Assembly (NCBI RefSeq): GCF_011806455.1
Contig: NZ_JAATOT010000006.1
Location: 245,164-309,163 of the forward strand
From: Celeribacter sp. HF31
Lineage (GTDB): Bacteria > Pseudomonadota > Alphaproteobacteria > Rhodobacterales > Rhodobacteraceae
Direction of reading: 5' to 3'
DNA length: 64,000 bases
The position numbers were made by a program, and so were the translations under genes. The notes below the pieces were generated by a model. It had not been told where the DNA came from. It ran no database searches and saw only the letters and a list, made by a program, of their open reading frames with translations. Of this stretch, positions 44,220 to 52,784 are shown piece after piece; positions within the stretch are counted from its first letter, which is position 1, and every line of letters begins with the position of its first letter.

Positions 44220-44803
44220 AGCGGTTTTCCCCAAAATTGCAGAGACTTATCGGAGCTTGTCGTTTCGTCCACGTCTTTCCAGGCGAAATGCGCGATCACG
44301 CCCTCCATCGGCACATACCCCCGTTTGCGCCAGAATGTATCATGACTGCGGGCCCCTGTGGGGCGCAAGGGGTGATTTTCCGGACGGATGACCGAACAAA
44401 AGGCCGAATATCTCAGCCCCAAGGCACGGGCATGGGCTTCGCGGGCGTCAAAAAACGCATGCCCCGCACCATGCCCGCGATACTCCGGCAAAAGCACCGA
44501 TTCTGCGCAATAGAAAACGCTGTCCATCGGCATGTCGACATGGGCAAAGGCGGCGGCGAAGTCTTCGGCATGTTCCGCGAGTGGTGATCCGGTGGCCGCC
44601 CCGACAATGCGGTCGCCGTCAAACGCCGCGGCCAGAACGGCGCGGTCATTGCCGACGTAACTCGCCATGTAAGTGCGCTCATATTCGAGCGAGCCGTCAT
44701 AGAGATAGGGCCACTCGCGGAACACCGTGATCCGCAGTCGCGCCAGATCATCCAGCGCGGCCTCGACTTCGGCGCCTTTCAGGGTGCGAAAGCTCAGCGA
44801 CAT
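44216..44803 (-). CDS. GNAT family N-acetyltransferase
   Basis: A 195-residue acetyltransferase. Motif A is VLLPEYRGHGAGHAFFDARE, preceded by AAAFDGDRIVGAATG. It resembles the acetyltransferases that pair with nitrilase-type genes in this family. The ATG at 44803 is 10 bp after the stop of the SnoaL-like gene. It overlaps the nitrilase gene at its 3' end. Confidence 0.85.
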   Translation of the reverse strand: MSLSFRTLKGAEVEAALDDLARLRITVFREWPYLYDGSLEYERTYMASYVGNDRAVLAAAFDGDRIVGAATGSPLAEHAEDFAAAFAHVDMPMDSVFYCAESVLLPEYRGHGAGHAFFDAREAHARALGLRYSAFCSVIRPENHPLRPTGARSHDTFWRKRGYVPMEGVIAHFAWKDVDETTSSDKSLQFWGKPL

Positions 44804-44813
44804 GGTGCGCGCC

Positions 44814-45227
44814 TCAGGAGACCTGCGCCACCCAGTCCTCGGCGTTGTAATAGACCGAGACGCGGGCGATCTTGCCGTCGCGAATGTCAAAGAATGCACC
44901 AGCGGGCAGGTCGTAGGACTGGCCATGGGCCTCCGGATAGCCCTCGGCGGTTTTGAGGTATTTGCCCAGCACGCGGAATTCGGCGGCCGCACGGGTACCC
45001 TCGTCATTGGCGAAAAGCACCATCTCGGCCAGCGTTTCCTGATAGGCGGTGTCCATCGTGACCATGAAGGCGGCGAAGGCCTCTTTGCCATGCTCGATGG
45101 GGCCTTGGTTGATCCGGTGCTCGATGTCGTCCGTGAGGCAATCGAGCATGGTGGCGTGATCATGGGCCGCGAAAGCGTCGTAATAGCGGGTCAACAGGGC
45201 CAGCGTGTCAGCGCGGTTCTGGGTCAT
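44814..45227 (-). CDS. SnoaL-like / NTF2-fold protein
   Basis: A 137-residue protein of the ketosteroid isomerase-like fold (LLTRYYDAFAAHDHATMLDC ... GAFFDIRDGKIARVSVYYNAEDW). Such proteins are polyketide cyclases, isomerases or unknown. It is commonly found beside GNAT and nitrilase genes in the group, as here. GGAG lies before the ATG at 45227. Confidence 0.8.
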   Translation of the reverse strand: MTQNRADTLALLTRYYDAFAAHDHATMLDCLTDDIEHRINQGPIEHGKEAFAAFMVTMDTAYQETLAEMVLFANDEGTRAAAEFRVLGKYLKTAEGYPEAHGQSYDLPAGAFFDIRDGKIARVSVYYNAEDWVAQVS

Positions 45228-45253
45228 GGGAGATCCTTGAAGAGAAGGGACGT

Positions 45254-45709
45254 TTAAGAGCTGGACGGGCCGAAACGGGCCTGCATCCGGGTGATGATTT
45301 GATCGCGGGCCTGACGGTAGGCATCGAGTTTCGCGTCCCGCGTCTCGCCGATGCCGGTCGGGTCCATGATTGGCCAATATTCCACCTCAAGGTGGTAATA
45401 GCGTGTCAGTTCAAGCGCTTGGCGCTGAGATGCGGGGGAGAGCGCGATGATCAGATCGTAGGAGGAAATGTCGTCGCCCCAGTCTTTCAGGTCGTCGAAA
45501 GACCGCGATTGATGGCGGTGCAACTCGATGCCCAATTCTTCGCAGACCGCGACGGCAAAGCCATCGACATCGAGATCGGAATGCACGCCTGCGGATTGCA
45601 CATAGACCTGACCGGGGTAGAATTTCTTCATCAAGCCTTCGGCCATGGGCGAGCGCACCGCGTTGTGATCGCAGCAGAACAGAACCGAATGAGGGAACTC
45701 TGCCGCCAC
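45254..45709 (-). CDS. Low molecular weight protein-tyrosine phosphatase
   Basis: A 151-residue phosphatase. The P-loop is C-DHNAV-R-S with the nucleophile Cys13 and Arg19; the acid Asp lies in IMDPTG. The GTG at 45709 has GGGGTAAGGG upstream. It lies 4 bp after the UPF0262 gene in the murA-yacG operon. ArsC-type arsenate reductase is less likely without the extra cysteines. Confidence 0.85.
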   Translation of the reverse strand: MAAEFPHSVLFCCDHNAVRSPMAEGLMKKFYPGQVYVQSAGVHSDLDVDGFAVAVCEELGIELHRHQSRSFDDLKDWGDDISSYDLIIALSPASQRQALELTRYYHLEVEYWPIMDPTGIGETRDAKLDAYRQARDQIITRMQARFGPSSS

Positions 45710-45713
45710 GCCC

Positions 45714-46190
45714 TTACCCCCAGTGCAATACGCAAATCAGGGTGAACAACCGGCGCGCCGTGTCGATGTCGACCTCCGCCTTACCTTCGAGCCGCTCCTG
45801 CAACACCCGCGCCCCTTCGTTGTGAATGCCGCGCCGGGCCATGTCGATGGCTTCGATCTGTGAGGGCGGCATCTTTTTGACGGCGTCGAAATAGCTTTCG
45901 CAAATCTGGAAATAGTCTTTCACAACCTGCCGGAACGGCCCGAGCGAGAGATGAAACTCCGCTGCCTTATCCCCGGCTTCGGTGCTCAGATCGAACACCA
46001 GCCGCCGCTCGCGGATCGCCAGCCCAAGCTTGAACGGCCCCTCGGGCACCGCGCGGTCCTCGCGCGCGGGCAGGGTGAAGGAGTTGTCCTCCAACAGATC
46101 GAAAATCGCGACTTTTCGTTCCTGTTCGATCTCGGGCGTGGGCGCCGTCAGCCCCGCGTCGTCGATCTCAACGGCGATCAGTTTGCTCAT
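45714..46190 (-). CDS. UPF0262 family protein
   Basis: A 158-residue conserved alphaproteobacterial protein of unknown function. Hallmarks are the start MSKLIAVEID, the EGPFKLGLAIRERRLVFDL block and the C-terminal GIHNEGARVLQERL ... RRLFTLICVLHWG. It follows hisD by 9 bp and precedes the LMW phosphatase, a conserved order. Confidence 0.93.
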   Translation of the reverse strand: MSKLIAVEIDDAGLTAPTPEIEQERKVAIFDLLEDNSFTLPAREDRAVPEGPFKLGLAIRERRLVFDLSTEAGDKAAEFHLSLGPFRQVVKDYFQICESYFDAVKKMPPSQIEAIDMARRGIHNEGARVLQERLEGKAEVDIDTARRLFTLICVLHWG

Positions 46191-46199
46191 CACACCCTC

Positions 46200-47510
46200 T
46201 TAGTCTTCACCAGCATTCAGCCGTTCCAGCCGCGCGCGCACGGACAGGCCATGCGCCTCAAGGCTTTCGGATTTCGCCAAACGTTCCGCTGCCGGGCCGA
46301 TGGCCTTGAGCGCTTCAGGGGACATCTTGGCCAATGTCGTGCGTTTGAGGAAGTCCAAAACCGACAGGCCCGACGAGAAACGTGCAGAGCGCGCGGTGGG
46401 CAGGACGTGGTTCGGACCGCCCACATAGTCGCCGATGGCTTCGGGCGTCCAGGCGCCCAAGAATATCGCACCGGCGTGTTGGATGTTCGTGGACAGCGCA
46501 TCCGGGTCCTCGACGCAAAGTTCGAGGTGTTCGGGGGCGAAGCGATCCGACAGCATGGCCGCTTCCTCGAGATCGCGCACGGTGATCACCACACCGAAGT
46601 CTTCCCAGCTTTTGGCGGCAATTTTGCGGCGTTCGAGCGTCTCAAGGCGCGCCTCAACAGCCTTCGCGACAGCCGCGCCGAACTCCGCGTCATCGGTGAT
46701 CAGGATCGACTGTGCACTTTCGTCATGCTCGGCCTGTGACATCAAATCGACGGCGATCCAGTCCGGGTCATTGTGCTTGTCGGCGATGACCAGAATTTCC
46801 GACGGCCCAGCGATCATGTCGATGCCGACCTTGCCAAAGACACGGCGTTTGGCGGCGGCGACAAAGGCATTGCCCGGTCCGGTGATCTTGTCCACCGGCG
46901 CGATGGTGTCGGTGCCGTAAGCCAGCGCGGCAATCGCTTGCGCGCCGCCGATACGGTAAATCTCGTCGACGCCTGCGATGCGTGCGGCCATGAGCACGAG
47001 CGGATTGGCCAGGCCGTCGGGCGTCGGCACGGTGATGGCGAGGCGCTCGACGCCGGCCACTTTGGCGGGGATGGCGTTCATCAAGACAGACGACGGATAA
47101 GAGGCGAGTCCACCCGGCACGTAAAGCCCGGCGGCGGAGACCGGCGTCCAGCGCCAGCCCAAGGTGGCGCCGTCCGGGTCGGTCCACATCTGATCATCGG
47201 GCATCTGGCGGACGTGATAGGCGCGGATACGTTGCGCCGCGAGTTCCAGCGCGTCGCGCTCTTCCGCAGAGACCTGGGCACAGAGCGCATCAATTTCTGC
47301 GTCGGAAAACCGCAGCTTGTCGGCGGTCAACTCCATCCGGTCGAAGCGCGCGGTGAGTTCCAACACCGCAGCATCGCCACGGTCGCGCACGTCCTTGATG
47401 ATCGCGGCCACGGCGTCGTCGACATCCGGGCTGTCCTCGCGCTTCATGGTCAAAAGCGCGGCAAAGCGGGTCTCGAAATCGGCGTCCGTTGTGGACAGAA
47501 AATGGGGCAT
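46200..47510 (-). CDS. hisD: Histidinol dehydrogenase
   Basis: A 436-residue zinc enzyme that oxidises L-histidinol to histidine with two NAD+. Conserved blocks are GLYVPGGLASYPSSVLMNAIPAKVAG, GPGNAFVAAAKRRVFGKVGID, DLMSQAEHDESAQ (zinc ligands Gln and His) and the catalytic APEHLEL. GGAGAC precedes the ATG at 47510. It is cytoplasmic, and stands apart from other his genes, as usual in the family. Confidence 0.97.
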   Translation of the reverse strand: MPHFLSTTDADFETRFAALLTMKREDSPDVDDAVAAIIKDVRDRGDAAVLELTARFDRMELTADKLRFSDAEIDALCAQVSAEERDALELAAQRIRAYHVRQMPDDQMWTDPDGATLGWRWTPVSAAGLYVPGGLASYPSSVLMNAIPAKVAGVERLAITVPTPDGLANPLVLMAARIAGVDEIYRIGGAQAIAALAYGTDTIAPVDKITGPGNAFVAAAKRRVFGKVGIDMIAGPSEILVIADKHNDPDWIAVDLMSQAEHDESAQSILITDDAEFGAAVAKAVEARLETLERRKIAAKSWEDFGVVITVRDLEEAAMLSDRFAPEHLELCVEDPDALSTNIQHAGAIFLGAWTPEAIGDYVGGPNHVLPTARSARFSSGLSVLDFLKRTTLAKMSPEALKAIGPAAERLAKSESLEAHGLSVRARLERLNAGED

Positions 47511-47651
47511 GTCGGTCTCCTTAAAGTGCACCACTTTTGGCCTGAAAACACAGGCCGGGCAGGGCACAGCGCGCCAGAAGCACGCGTTTGGAGACCGACA
47601 TAGCGTGGCTTTGTGCGGGCCTCAAGCGTCTCAAGGCCACAGCACGGGCGT

Positions 47652-48101
47652 TTAACCGCGATAGGTGTCTTTGCGGGACCGCAATTCGAATTGAACGTCG
47701 TCCCCTTTGGCCGGGATTGGCGTGGTGGTCACTTTGCACTTCACTTGCTGCCCGATGACGTCAGGATTACTCCCGCTGCCTTTCAGTGTCGTCAGCCAAT
47801 TGAGGTTGGTGATGATGGATGTGTCGTTCATGAAAACGGCGGTGTCCCGCAAGGCGATGCGTGTGAACTTGCGTGTCGCGGATGGCCCTTTCGTGGTGTA
47901 TCCCCCGCAGACCGTGAGGTAACCATCGGTGCCGTAGAGGGTCCAGAAAATATGAGCCTCGCCCATTTTTTCCCAATTCCAGACCGAATGCGCATAGTTT
48001 TTATCGACCGTGGCGGTGCCGCCATTCTCGGCGGCGTGGATCGGGGCTGCAAATGCAAAGGACATGCCAAAGGCCAACAGGGCGTTACGAATAGGTTTCA
48101 T
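47652..48101 (-). CDS. Hypothetical secreted protein
   Basis: A 149-residue protein with a signal peptide (MKPIRNALLAFGMSFAFAAPIHA, residues 1-23). The mature part is beta-rich (EAHIFWTLYGTDGYLTVCGG) with two cysteines that may bond. No family is recognised. The start at 48101 follows GGAGA. It sits between DUF2948 and hisD, where it appears inserted in an otherwise conserved order. Confidence 0.65.
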   Translation of the reverse strand: MKPIRNALLAFGMSFAFAAPIHAAENGGTATVDKNYAHSVWNWEKMGEAHIFWTLYGTDGYLTVCGGYTTKGPSATRKFTRIALRDTAVFMNDTSIITNLNWLTTLKGSGSNPDVIGQQVKCKVTTTPIPAKGDDVQFELRSRKDTYRG

Positions 48102-48188
48102 GCAATTCTCCAAATAATCGTCGTCGTTTAACGGCTGTATTTGCAAAAGAAACCTTAATGCATCACGGGTAAAGGCCGGTTGGATGAA

Positions 48189-48668
48189 TTAAATTTCGTG
48201 CGTCGGGACGTGATGCGACGGTGCCACATAGGGGCGTGTGACATCCTTGAGCGTCGCGTCCAGTGCTTCGACCTCAAGCGCAATCGTGCCGTCGCCGGCC
48301 AAGGTGATCTCGACCGTGCCCATGCCGTCCTCTTTGGCGGCAAAACTGATCGACAGTAGCGACAGGATCATGTCCTTGTCGCCCGAGGGCACGCCCGTCG
48401 AGCGCGCGGACATCACGTCGTCAAAGAGCAAAACCGCCTGCACACGTTCCACGGGACGGCCCCGGCGTTCGGCGGCCTCGACGTCTTCCCAACGAAAGCG
48501 ATTGATCAGCAAAGCGAAACGGCGGCGGCCCGTGTCATAGGAAATCTCCCCCATGGGCACGATGGCGTCCTGCACCAGCGCGGAGATCACCGTCAGGTCG
48601 TCCGCATCCATCGCCTTCAATGCCAGCGGGCGCTCGCCTCCGTCCTCGAATCTCGCATCTTCGACCAT
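48189..48668 (-). CDS. DUF2948 family protein
   Basis: A 159-residue alphaproteobacterial protein of unknown function. The family block is LKAMDADDLTVISALVQDA ... RFALLINRFRWED. Its ATG overlaps the murA stop codon (TGATG), so translation is coupled. Its position between murA and hisD is conserved. Confidence 0.9.
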   Translation of the reverse strand: MVEDARFEDGGERPLALKAMDADDLTVISALVQDAIVPMGEISYDTGRRRFALLINRFRWEDVEAAERRGRPVERVQAVLLFDDVMSARSTGVPSGDKDMILSLLSISFAAKEDGMGTVEITLAGDGTIALEVEALDATLKDVTRPYVAPSHHVPTHEI

Positions 48669-49936
48669 CAGCTTTTGATCCTTTCGACCTGCGCGCCGAT
48701 GCCCGAGAGCTTGCGCTCGATAAACTCATAGCCGCGGTCGAGGTGATAGACCCGCGAGACCACGGTTTCGCCCTCCGCCGCCAGCCCCGCCAGAATGAGC
48801 GAAACAGAGGCGCGCAGATCGGTCGCCATCACCGGTGCGCCTTTGAGTTTGTCGACGCCATGCACCGTCGCGTGACCGCCATGGACCTCGATATTCGCGC
48901 CCATGCGAATGAGCTCCGGCGCGTGCATGAAGCGGTTTTCGAAAATGGTTTCTTCCAAGACCGATGTGCCCTCGGCGGTGCACAGAAGGGCCATCATCTG
49001 GGCTTGAAGATCGGTGGGAAAACCGGGGAAGGGTTCGGTGGTCACATCGACGGCTTTCACCCGGCCGTTTTTGCGCGACACGGTCAGGCCGCGCTCGTTT
49101 TCCTCAACGGAAACCCCCGCCAGTTCGAGTTTTTCAACAAAGCTTTCGACCAGCGACAGCTTGCCGCCGAGACAGGTCACTTCACCGCCACAGATCGCGG
49201 GCGCCAACATAAATGTGCCAAGCTCGATCCGATCTGTGACCACCGGATGCGTCGCGCCATGCAGGCGATCGACGCCTTGGATTTCGATCCGCGAGGTGCC
49301 AGCGCCCTCGATCTGGGCGCCCATTTTATTGAGGCAGTCGGCCAGATCGACGATCTCTGGTTCGCGCGCGGCGTTTTCGAGAACCGAGGTGCCCTTGGCC
49401 AGCGAGGCCGCCATCAGGAAGTTCTCCGTCGCACCCACAGAGGGGAAGCGCATTTTGTGCACGGCGCCCTTGAGGCGACCGCCTTTGACCTTGGCGTGCA
49501 GGTAGCCGTCTTTCAATTCGATCTCTGCGCCCAGGGCCTCAAGCGCCGTGGTGTGCAAATCCATCGGACGCGCACCGATGGCGCAGCCGCCCGGCAGAGA
49601 GACGACCGCATGGCCGAGACGCGCGAGGAGAGGGCCGAGCACCAGGTTCGAGGCGCGCATTTTGCGCACAATTTCATAATCCGCGACCGGGTTGATCTCG
49701 CCGTGACAGGACATGGCCTGCACCTTGCCCTCTTGCAGCGCGGTCACCTCGGCGCCCAGAGAGGCCAGAAGCGCGGTCATCGTCTTGATGTCCGACAGGC
49801 GCGGCGCGTTGGTCAGCGTCAGCGGCTCGTCCGACAAAAGCGTCGCGGGCATCAACGCGAGACAGGCGTTTTTCGCCCCCGCAATCTCGATGTCACCGTT
49901 CAGGGGCCCATTGCCCCGCACCAGAATAGAATCCAT
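48668..49936 (-). CDS. murA: UDP-N-acetylglucosamine 1-carboxyvinyltransferase
   Basis: A 422-residue enzyme that transfers enolpyruvate from PEP to UDP-GlcNAc, the first committed step of peptidoglycan synthesis. The catalytic Cys is in [13 protein letters not shown], so the protein should be a normal fosfomycin-sensitive target. The length and the inside-out alpha/beta repeats are standard. It heads the leftward operon with a small basic gene just upstream. Confidence 0.97.
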   Translation of the reverse strand: MDSILVRGNGPLNGDIEIAGAKNACLALMPATLLSDEPLTLTNAPRLSDIKTMTALLASLGAEVTALQEGKVQAMSCHGEINPVADYEIVRKMRASNLVLGPLLARLGHAVVSLPGGCAIGARPMDLHTTALEALGAEIELKDGYLHAKVKGGRLKGAVHKMRFPSVGATENFLMAASLAKGTSVLENAAREPEIVDLADCLNKMGAQIEGAGTSRIEIQGVDRLHGATHPVVTDRIELGTFMLAPAICGGEVTCLGGKLSLVESFVEKLELAGVSVEENERGLTVSRKNGRVKAVDVTTEPFPGFPTDLQAQMMALLCTAEGTSVLEETIFENRFMHAPELIRMGANIEVHGGHATVHGVDKLKGAPVMATDLRASVSLILAGLAAEGETVVSRVYHLDRGYEFIERKLSGIGAQVERIKS

Positions 49937-49945
49937 GCTCTTGCC

Positions 49946-50107
49946 TTACTCGTCCTTGCCGTCGTCGCTCTCATCGGAAGCATTTCGCGCACGCGCCTGC
50001 GCTTTGCGTCGCTGAAGGTTGGCCTTCAGCGCGGCTTTCAAACGCTCATCCCGGCTTTTCGGCGCGGGTTTCGCAGGTTTCCGTGAGGGATCGGTCTTGT
50101 TGTCCAT
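49946..50107 (-). CDS. Small charged protein upstream of murA
   Basis: A 53-residue, strongly charged protein: lysine- and arginine-rich (SRDERLKAALKANLQRRKAQ) with an acidic tail (SDESDDGKDE). It is the kind of short conserved gene found directly before murA in Rhodobacteraceae. The 9-bp gap to murA suggests co-translation. Function unknown. Confidence 0.7.
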   Translation of the reverse strand: MDNKTDPSRKPAKPAPKSRDERLKAALKANLQRRKAQARARNASDESDDGKDE

Positions 50108-50312
50108 GGTCTCCCATGTAGCCAATGCCGTTTGCCTCGTCCAGTGTTGGTAGGGAAGGTCGCCGGGGGCGACGCGGGAAAGTGAAACGCTGCGACCCGC
50201 AGTCGTTGTGAAATCGGCGTGGAAGATCCGGGAGGACATCAGAAGACAAATGCTCACTGCGAAATTTATCCTTGCCTTCGCAAGCCCTGCGCGGGTCCTC
50301 CACGCAGGTTCC

Positions 50313-50711
50313 ATGACAGACACTGAGGACAACAAAGACGTTCATAGGGCGTGGCTAACTGTCTTCTCGGATCAGCTGAACCGTGCCGATCTAAGTCGAG
50401 CGACCGGGTTTCCAGAGCCGATTGCGAATGCGTTAGGGTTCGTCCCAAAAGGCTTAGGTCTTTCCTTGCACAGTGATCGGTTTGTAGAGCCAACATGCGA
50501 CATGAACCTGCATCTTCCTTGGCTCATGTCTGAAATCCGAAAGAACGAGAAGCTTTGCGCATTCCTCAAAACTCCGCATGCTTGGGCGATGTTGTTTCTC
50601 TACCTCACCACGCGCGACGTTGCGGCCTACGCTGGCATCTCACCAGAAATACTTCAATTCATCTCCGAACTTGGCTGCGCGTTGCAGATCAAGATGGAGA
50701 TGGCATCCTAA
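50313..50711 (+). CDS. Hypothetical protein of accessory islet
   Basis: About 132 residues if started at 50313 (MTDTEDNKDVHRAWL); the frame is open from 50208, and 50250 is another possible start. It is helical, with ALFL-type hydrophobic stretches (HAWAMLFLYLTTRDVAAYAG). Base composition is lower in GC than the core on either side. It is followed 51 bp later by another unknown gene in the same direction. No family recognised. Confidence 0.45.
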   Translation: MTDTEDNKDVHRAWLTVFSDQLNRADLSRATGFPEPIANALGFVPKGLGLSLHSDRFVEPTCDMNLHLPWLMSEIRKNEKLCAFLKTPHAWAMLFLYLTTRDVAAYAGISPEILQFISELGCALQIKMEMAS

Positions 50712-50762
50712 TTCAAAACAGTATTCCATGCGCTTTGCGCGATTATCGAAGAGGACGGGCAA

Positions 50763-51656
50763 ATGACCAATAAGGGGACTGCTTTTCGCACGATCATCGA
50801 GAGCACGTCACTTGACGAAAGAGCAATGCTTGTAACCGCCCTGAGGGATTACAAGGACTGTCTTGAGCCTTGGACGCAGGAGCGTAAAGCTGAATTTGAC
50901 GGTGCAATTGCGCAGGCGCTTAAAGATAGTGACCAAGAGGATATGCTGACGGTCTTGGTGGACGAAGTCATTGCGGGGTACTTTCTCCTCAAGGACACCC
51001 CAGGGCAGGTCGCTTTTGCAGACTTCCTCAAAGAGAAGTTACCCAGCGCTCTCTTCGAAAAGCTCCGGACTGCGGTCGCAGAGGATACCGAAACACGTTT
51101 GAATCACATTTGGCAGAACGCCAAACATGATCGGGACGTTTCCGAGGAAGAGAGAGCCTTGGTCCATGACATGTTCTGGGAAGACTTTGAGGGTCAGTTT
51201 CACTACGGGGTATACGCCTATGCCTTATTGTTCGACTGTGACGATAAGGGGCTGCAACGCTATCGAACTGCTTTTGAGTATTTTCGCGAGAATGACGTTT
51301 TCGATGAGAGAGCGGCAGCCGTGATCACGGCGGTCTGTAATTACTGGCATTCCGCGAGTTATCTGGAACCGGAGCTCAGAGCCGTTCTGAAAGAATGGCC
51401 TATGGAAGAAGAACCGACTGTTTGTATTGCTGCGATGAGTTATTTTGCTGGTTTGACCTTTGAGACAAAGTCGCAAGAGAGATTGGAGTACCTGAAAGCA
51501 ATCGCGTTTGAACGGTTTGATGATGCTGAATGGTCTGAAGTCGATCTCTTGAAAGAAGCGGTGATTGACGCGTGTTATGGCATACGTGCTTGGCGCAGAG
51601 ACTTACTCAAAATGATCCACACCAAGGAAGACCTGCTCCGCTTCGAGTTTCAGTAG
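50763..51656 (+). CDS. Hypothetical protein of accessory islet
   Basis: A 297-residue acidic, helical, soluble protein (SLDERAMLVTALRDYKDCLE ... CNYWHSASYLEPELRAVL), possibly a helical-repeat fold. GAGGA precedes the ATG at 50763. Codon and base use differ from murA and the synthetase on either side, a sign of transfer. It forms a likely operon with the gene before it, just upstream of tRNA-Thr. Function unknown. Confidence 0.6.
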   Translation: MTNKGTAFRTIIESTSLDERAMLVTALRDYKDCLEPWTQERKAEFDGAIAQALKDSDQEDMLTVLVDEVIAGYFLLKDTPGQVAFADFLKEKLPSALFEKLRTAVAEDTETRLNHIWQNAKHDRDVSEEERALVHDMFWEDFEGQFHYGVYAYALLFDCDDKGLQRYRTAFEYFRENDVFDERAAAVITAVCNYWHSASYLEPELRAVLKEWPMEEEPTVCIAAMSYFAGLTFETKSQERLEYLKAIAFERFDDAEWSEVDLLKEAVIDACYGIRAWRRDLLKMIHTKEDLLRFEFQ

Positions 51657-51790
51657 GTCGATGTTCCAAGGGCGGTGGAGTGCTCGCTGTGATTTCCTGA
51701 TCCCGCCATAGACGGCGTGATGTGATTGCCGCCAAAGATCGCACCTGAAAAAGAAACTTTGCCCGGATGGAAATTTTTATCGAAAATACG

Positions 51791-51819
51791 CTTGCGCACC
51801 GATGCGATCACGTCTAATT
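51791..51819 (+). promoter_or_regulatory. Promoter of tRNA-Thr
   Basis: CTTGCG (51791-51796) and CTAATT (51814-51819) are spaced by 17 bp, 46 bp before the tRNA. The CTTGCG -35 box is the same as in the promoter at the right end of the window. Confidence 0.55.
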
Positions 51820-51865
51820 AGCCGCCCACGGCGACGGTGACTTAGCGCACTTGACGCACCCCGGC

Positions 51866-51940
<75 letters not shown>

Positions 51941-52300
51941 TTTTTAATTGGCCTAACGCGCGGAGCGCTACTTGAGGCCAGTTCCGGTTTGAGAATTCTC
52001 GTCTTACCTGCACCATCTCCATTAGATTTACACATGCATCGCATGAACTGACCCTGTCCTGAGGTTCAGCGCGTTCCTAGGATGTCCTGCATGTGATGGT
52101 AGGTGTTGGTCTAAGGTCTGGGCTTGAGGGGGGCATGGCCACACGACCGCTTTGGCTGATGAGCGGCGCTGCTCGAAGGGCCGTCGATGTCGCGCAAATC
52201 TGAAATGTCGCGCTCATCTGACAAGTGTCGCTTTAAATGGAAAAGACTTCGCGAGGGAACGCGAAGTCGTCATATCTATCCGATGTGGAAGCGGGCCGTC
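51941..52300. other. Intergenic stretch with possible IS21-type end
   Basis: No gene is supported. TGTCGCGCAAATCTGA (52188-52203) and TGTCGCGCTCATCTGA (52206-52221) are tandem near-copies (14 of 16), followed by TGTCGC at 52226. Stacked TGTCG-type repeats are typical of the multiple terminal repeats of IS21-family elements. No transposase is present, so this would be a remnant. Confidence 0.4.
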
Positions 52301-52519
52301 TCAGGCGAGGGCGTGTTCGTCCTGTTGCGCTTCAAGGTCGTGATGCTGTGCCGAGGCGCGGTGCGCATAGACCAGGACGGAGGCTGCCAGAAGGGTTGCC
52401 GAGCCAATGATCGGGAACAGGATCAAACCGGACCAAAGCGGCAAGCCCACCATTCCAATTCCCACAGAGGTTGCGACCGTGGCGGTGAGGAAAGAGAGAA
52501 GAAGCAATCCGGCAATCAT
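52301..52519 (-). CDS. Small membrane protein
   Basis: A 72-residue protein with two transmembrane helices (MIAGLLLLSFLTATVATSVG and LILFPIIGSATLLAASVLVY) and a His/Asp/Glu-rich tail. AAAGGA lies 6 bp before the ATG at 52519; the ATG at 52525 directly abuts this site and is less likely. No family recognised. Confidence 0.6.
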   Translation of the reverse strand: MIAGLLLLSFLTATVATSVGIGMVGLPLWSGLILFPIIGSATLLAASVLVYAHRASAQHHDLEAQQDEHALA

Positions 52520-52729
52520 GTTCATTCCTTTCGGGCGTGTCTTTTTCAGACGGTTTGGGCTCAGACGGTTTGGGTTCGGTGTGAGTTCTCTGATCCGTGA
52601 GGCTATTGGAACGTCTGAAGTCACGCTATGCAGCAATCTGGGCACAATCGTGGCCAACAAACGTTGAAATTCGATTAATCGCGGCGGGTTTTCGAAAAAG
52701 TTTACGCAACGCCTACCGTTAAATATGCG

Positions 52730-52751
52730 CAAAGCCCCGTGAGGGGCTTTG
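52730..52751 (-). terminator. Terminator hairpin after acyl-CoA synthetase
   Basis: A 9-bp perfect stem CAAAGCCCC / GGGGCTTTG with a four-base loop lies 34 bp past the synthetase stop. The T tract is weak. Confidence 0.55.
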
Positions 52752-52784
52752 ACATAGGTTAAGAATGCGGTGCGAAGACCTTGC

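Noticed and set aside
48620..50086. 488-codon open frame antisense to murA
   Set aside because: Shadow of murA with Arg/His-rich composition; no independent support.
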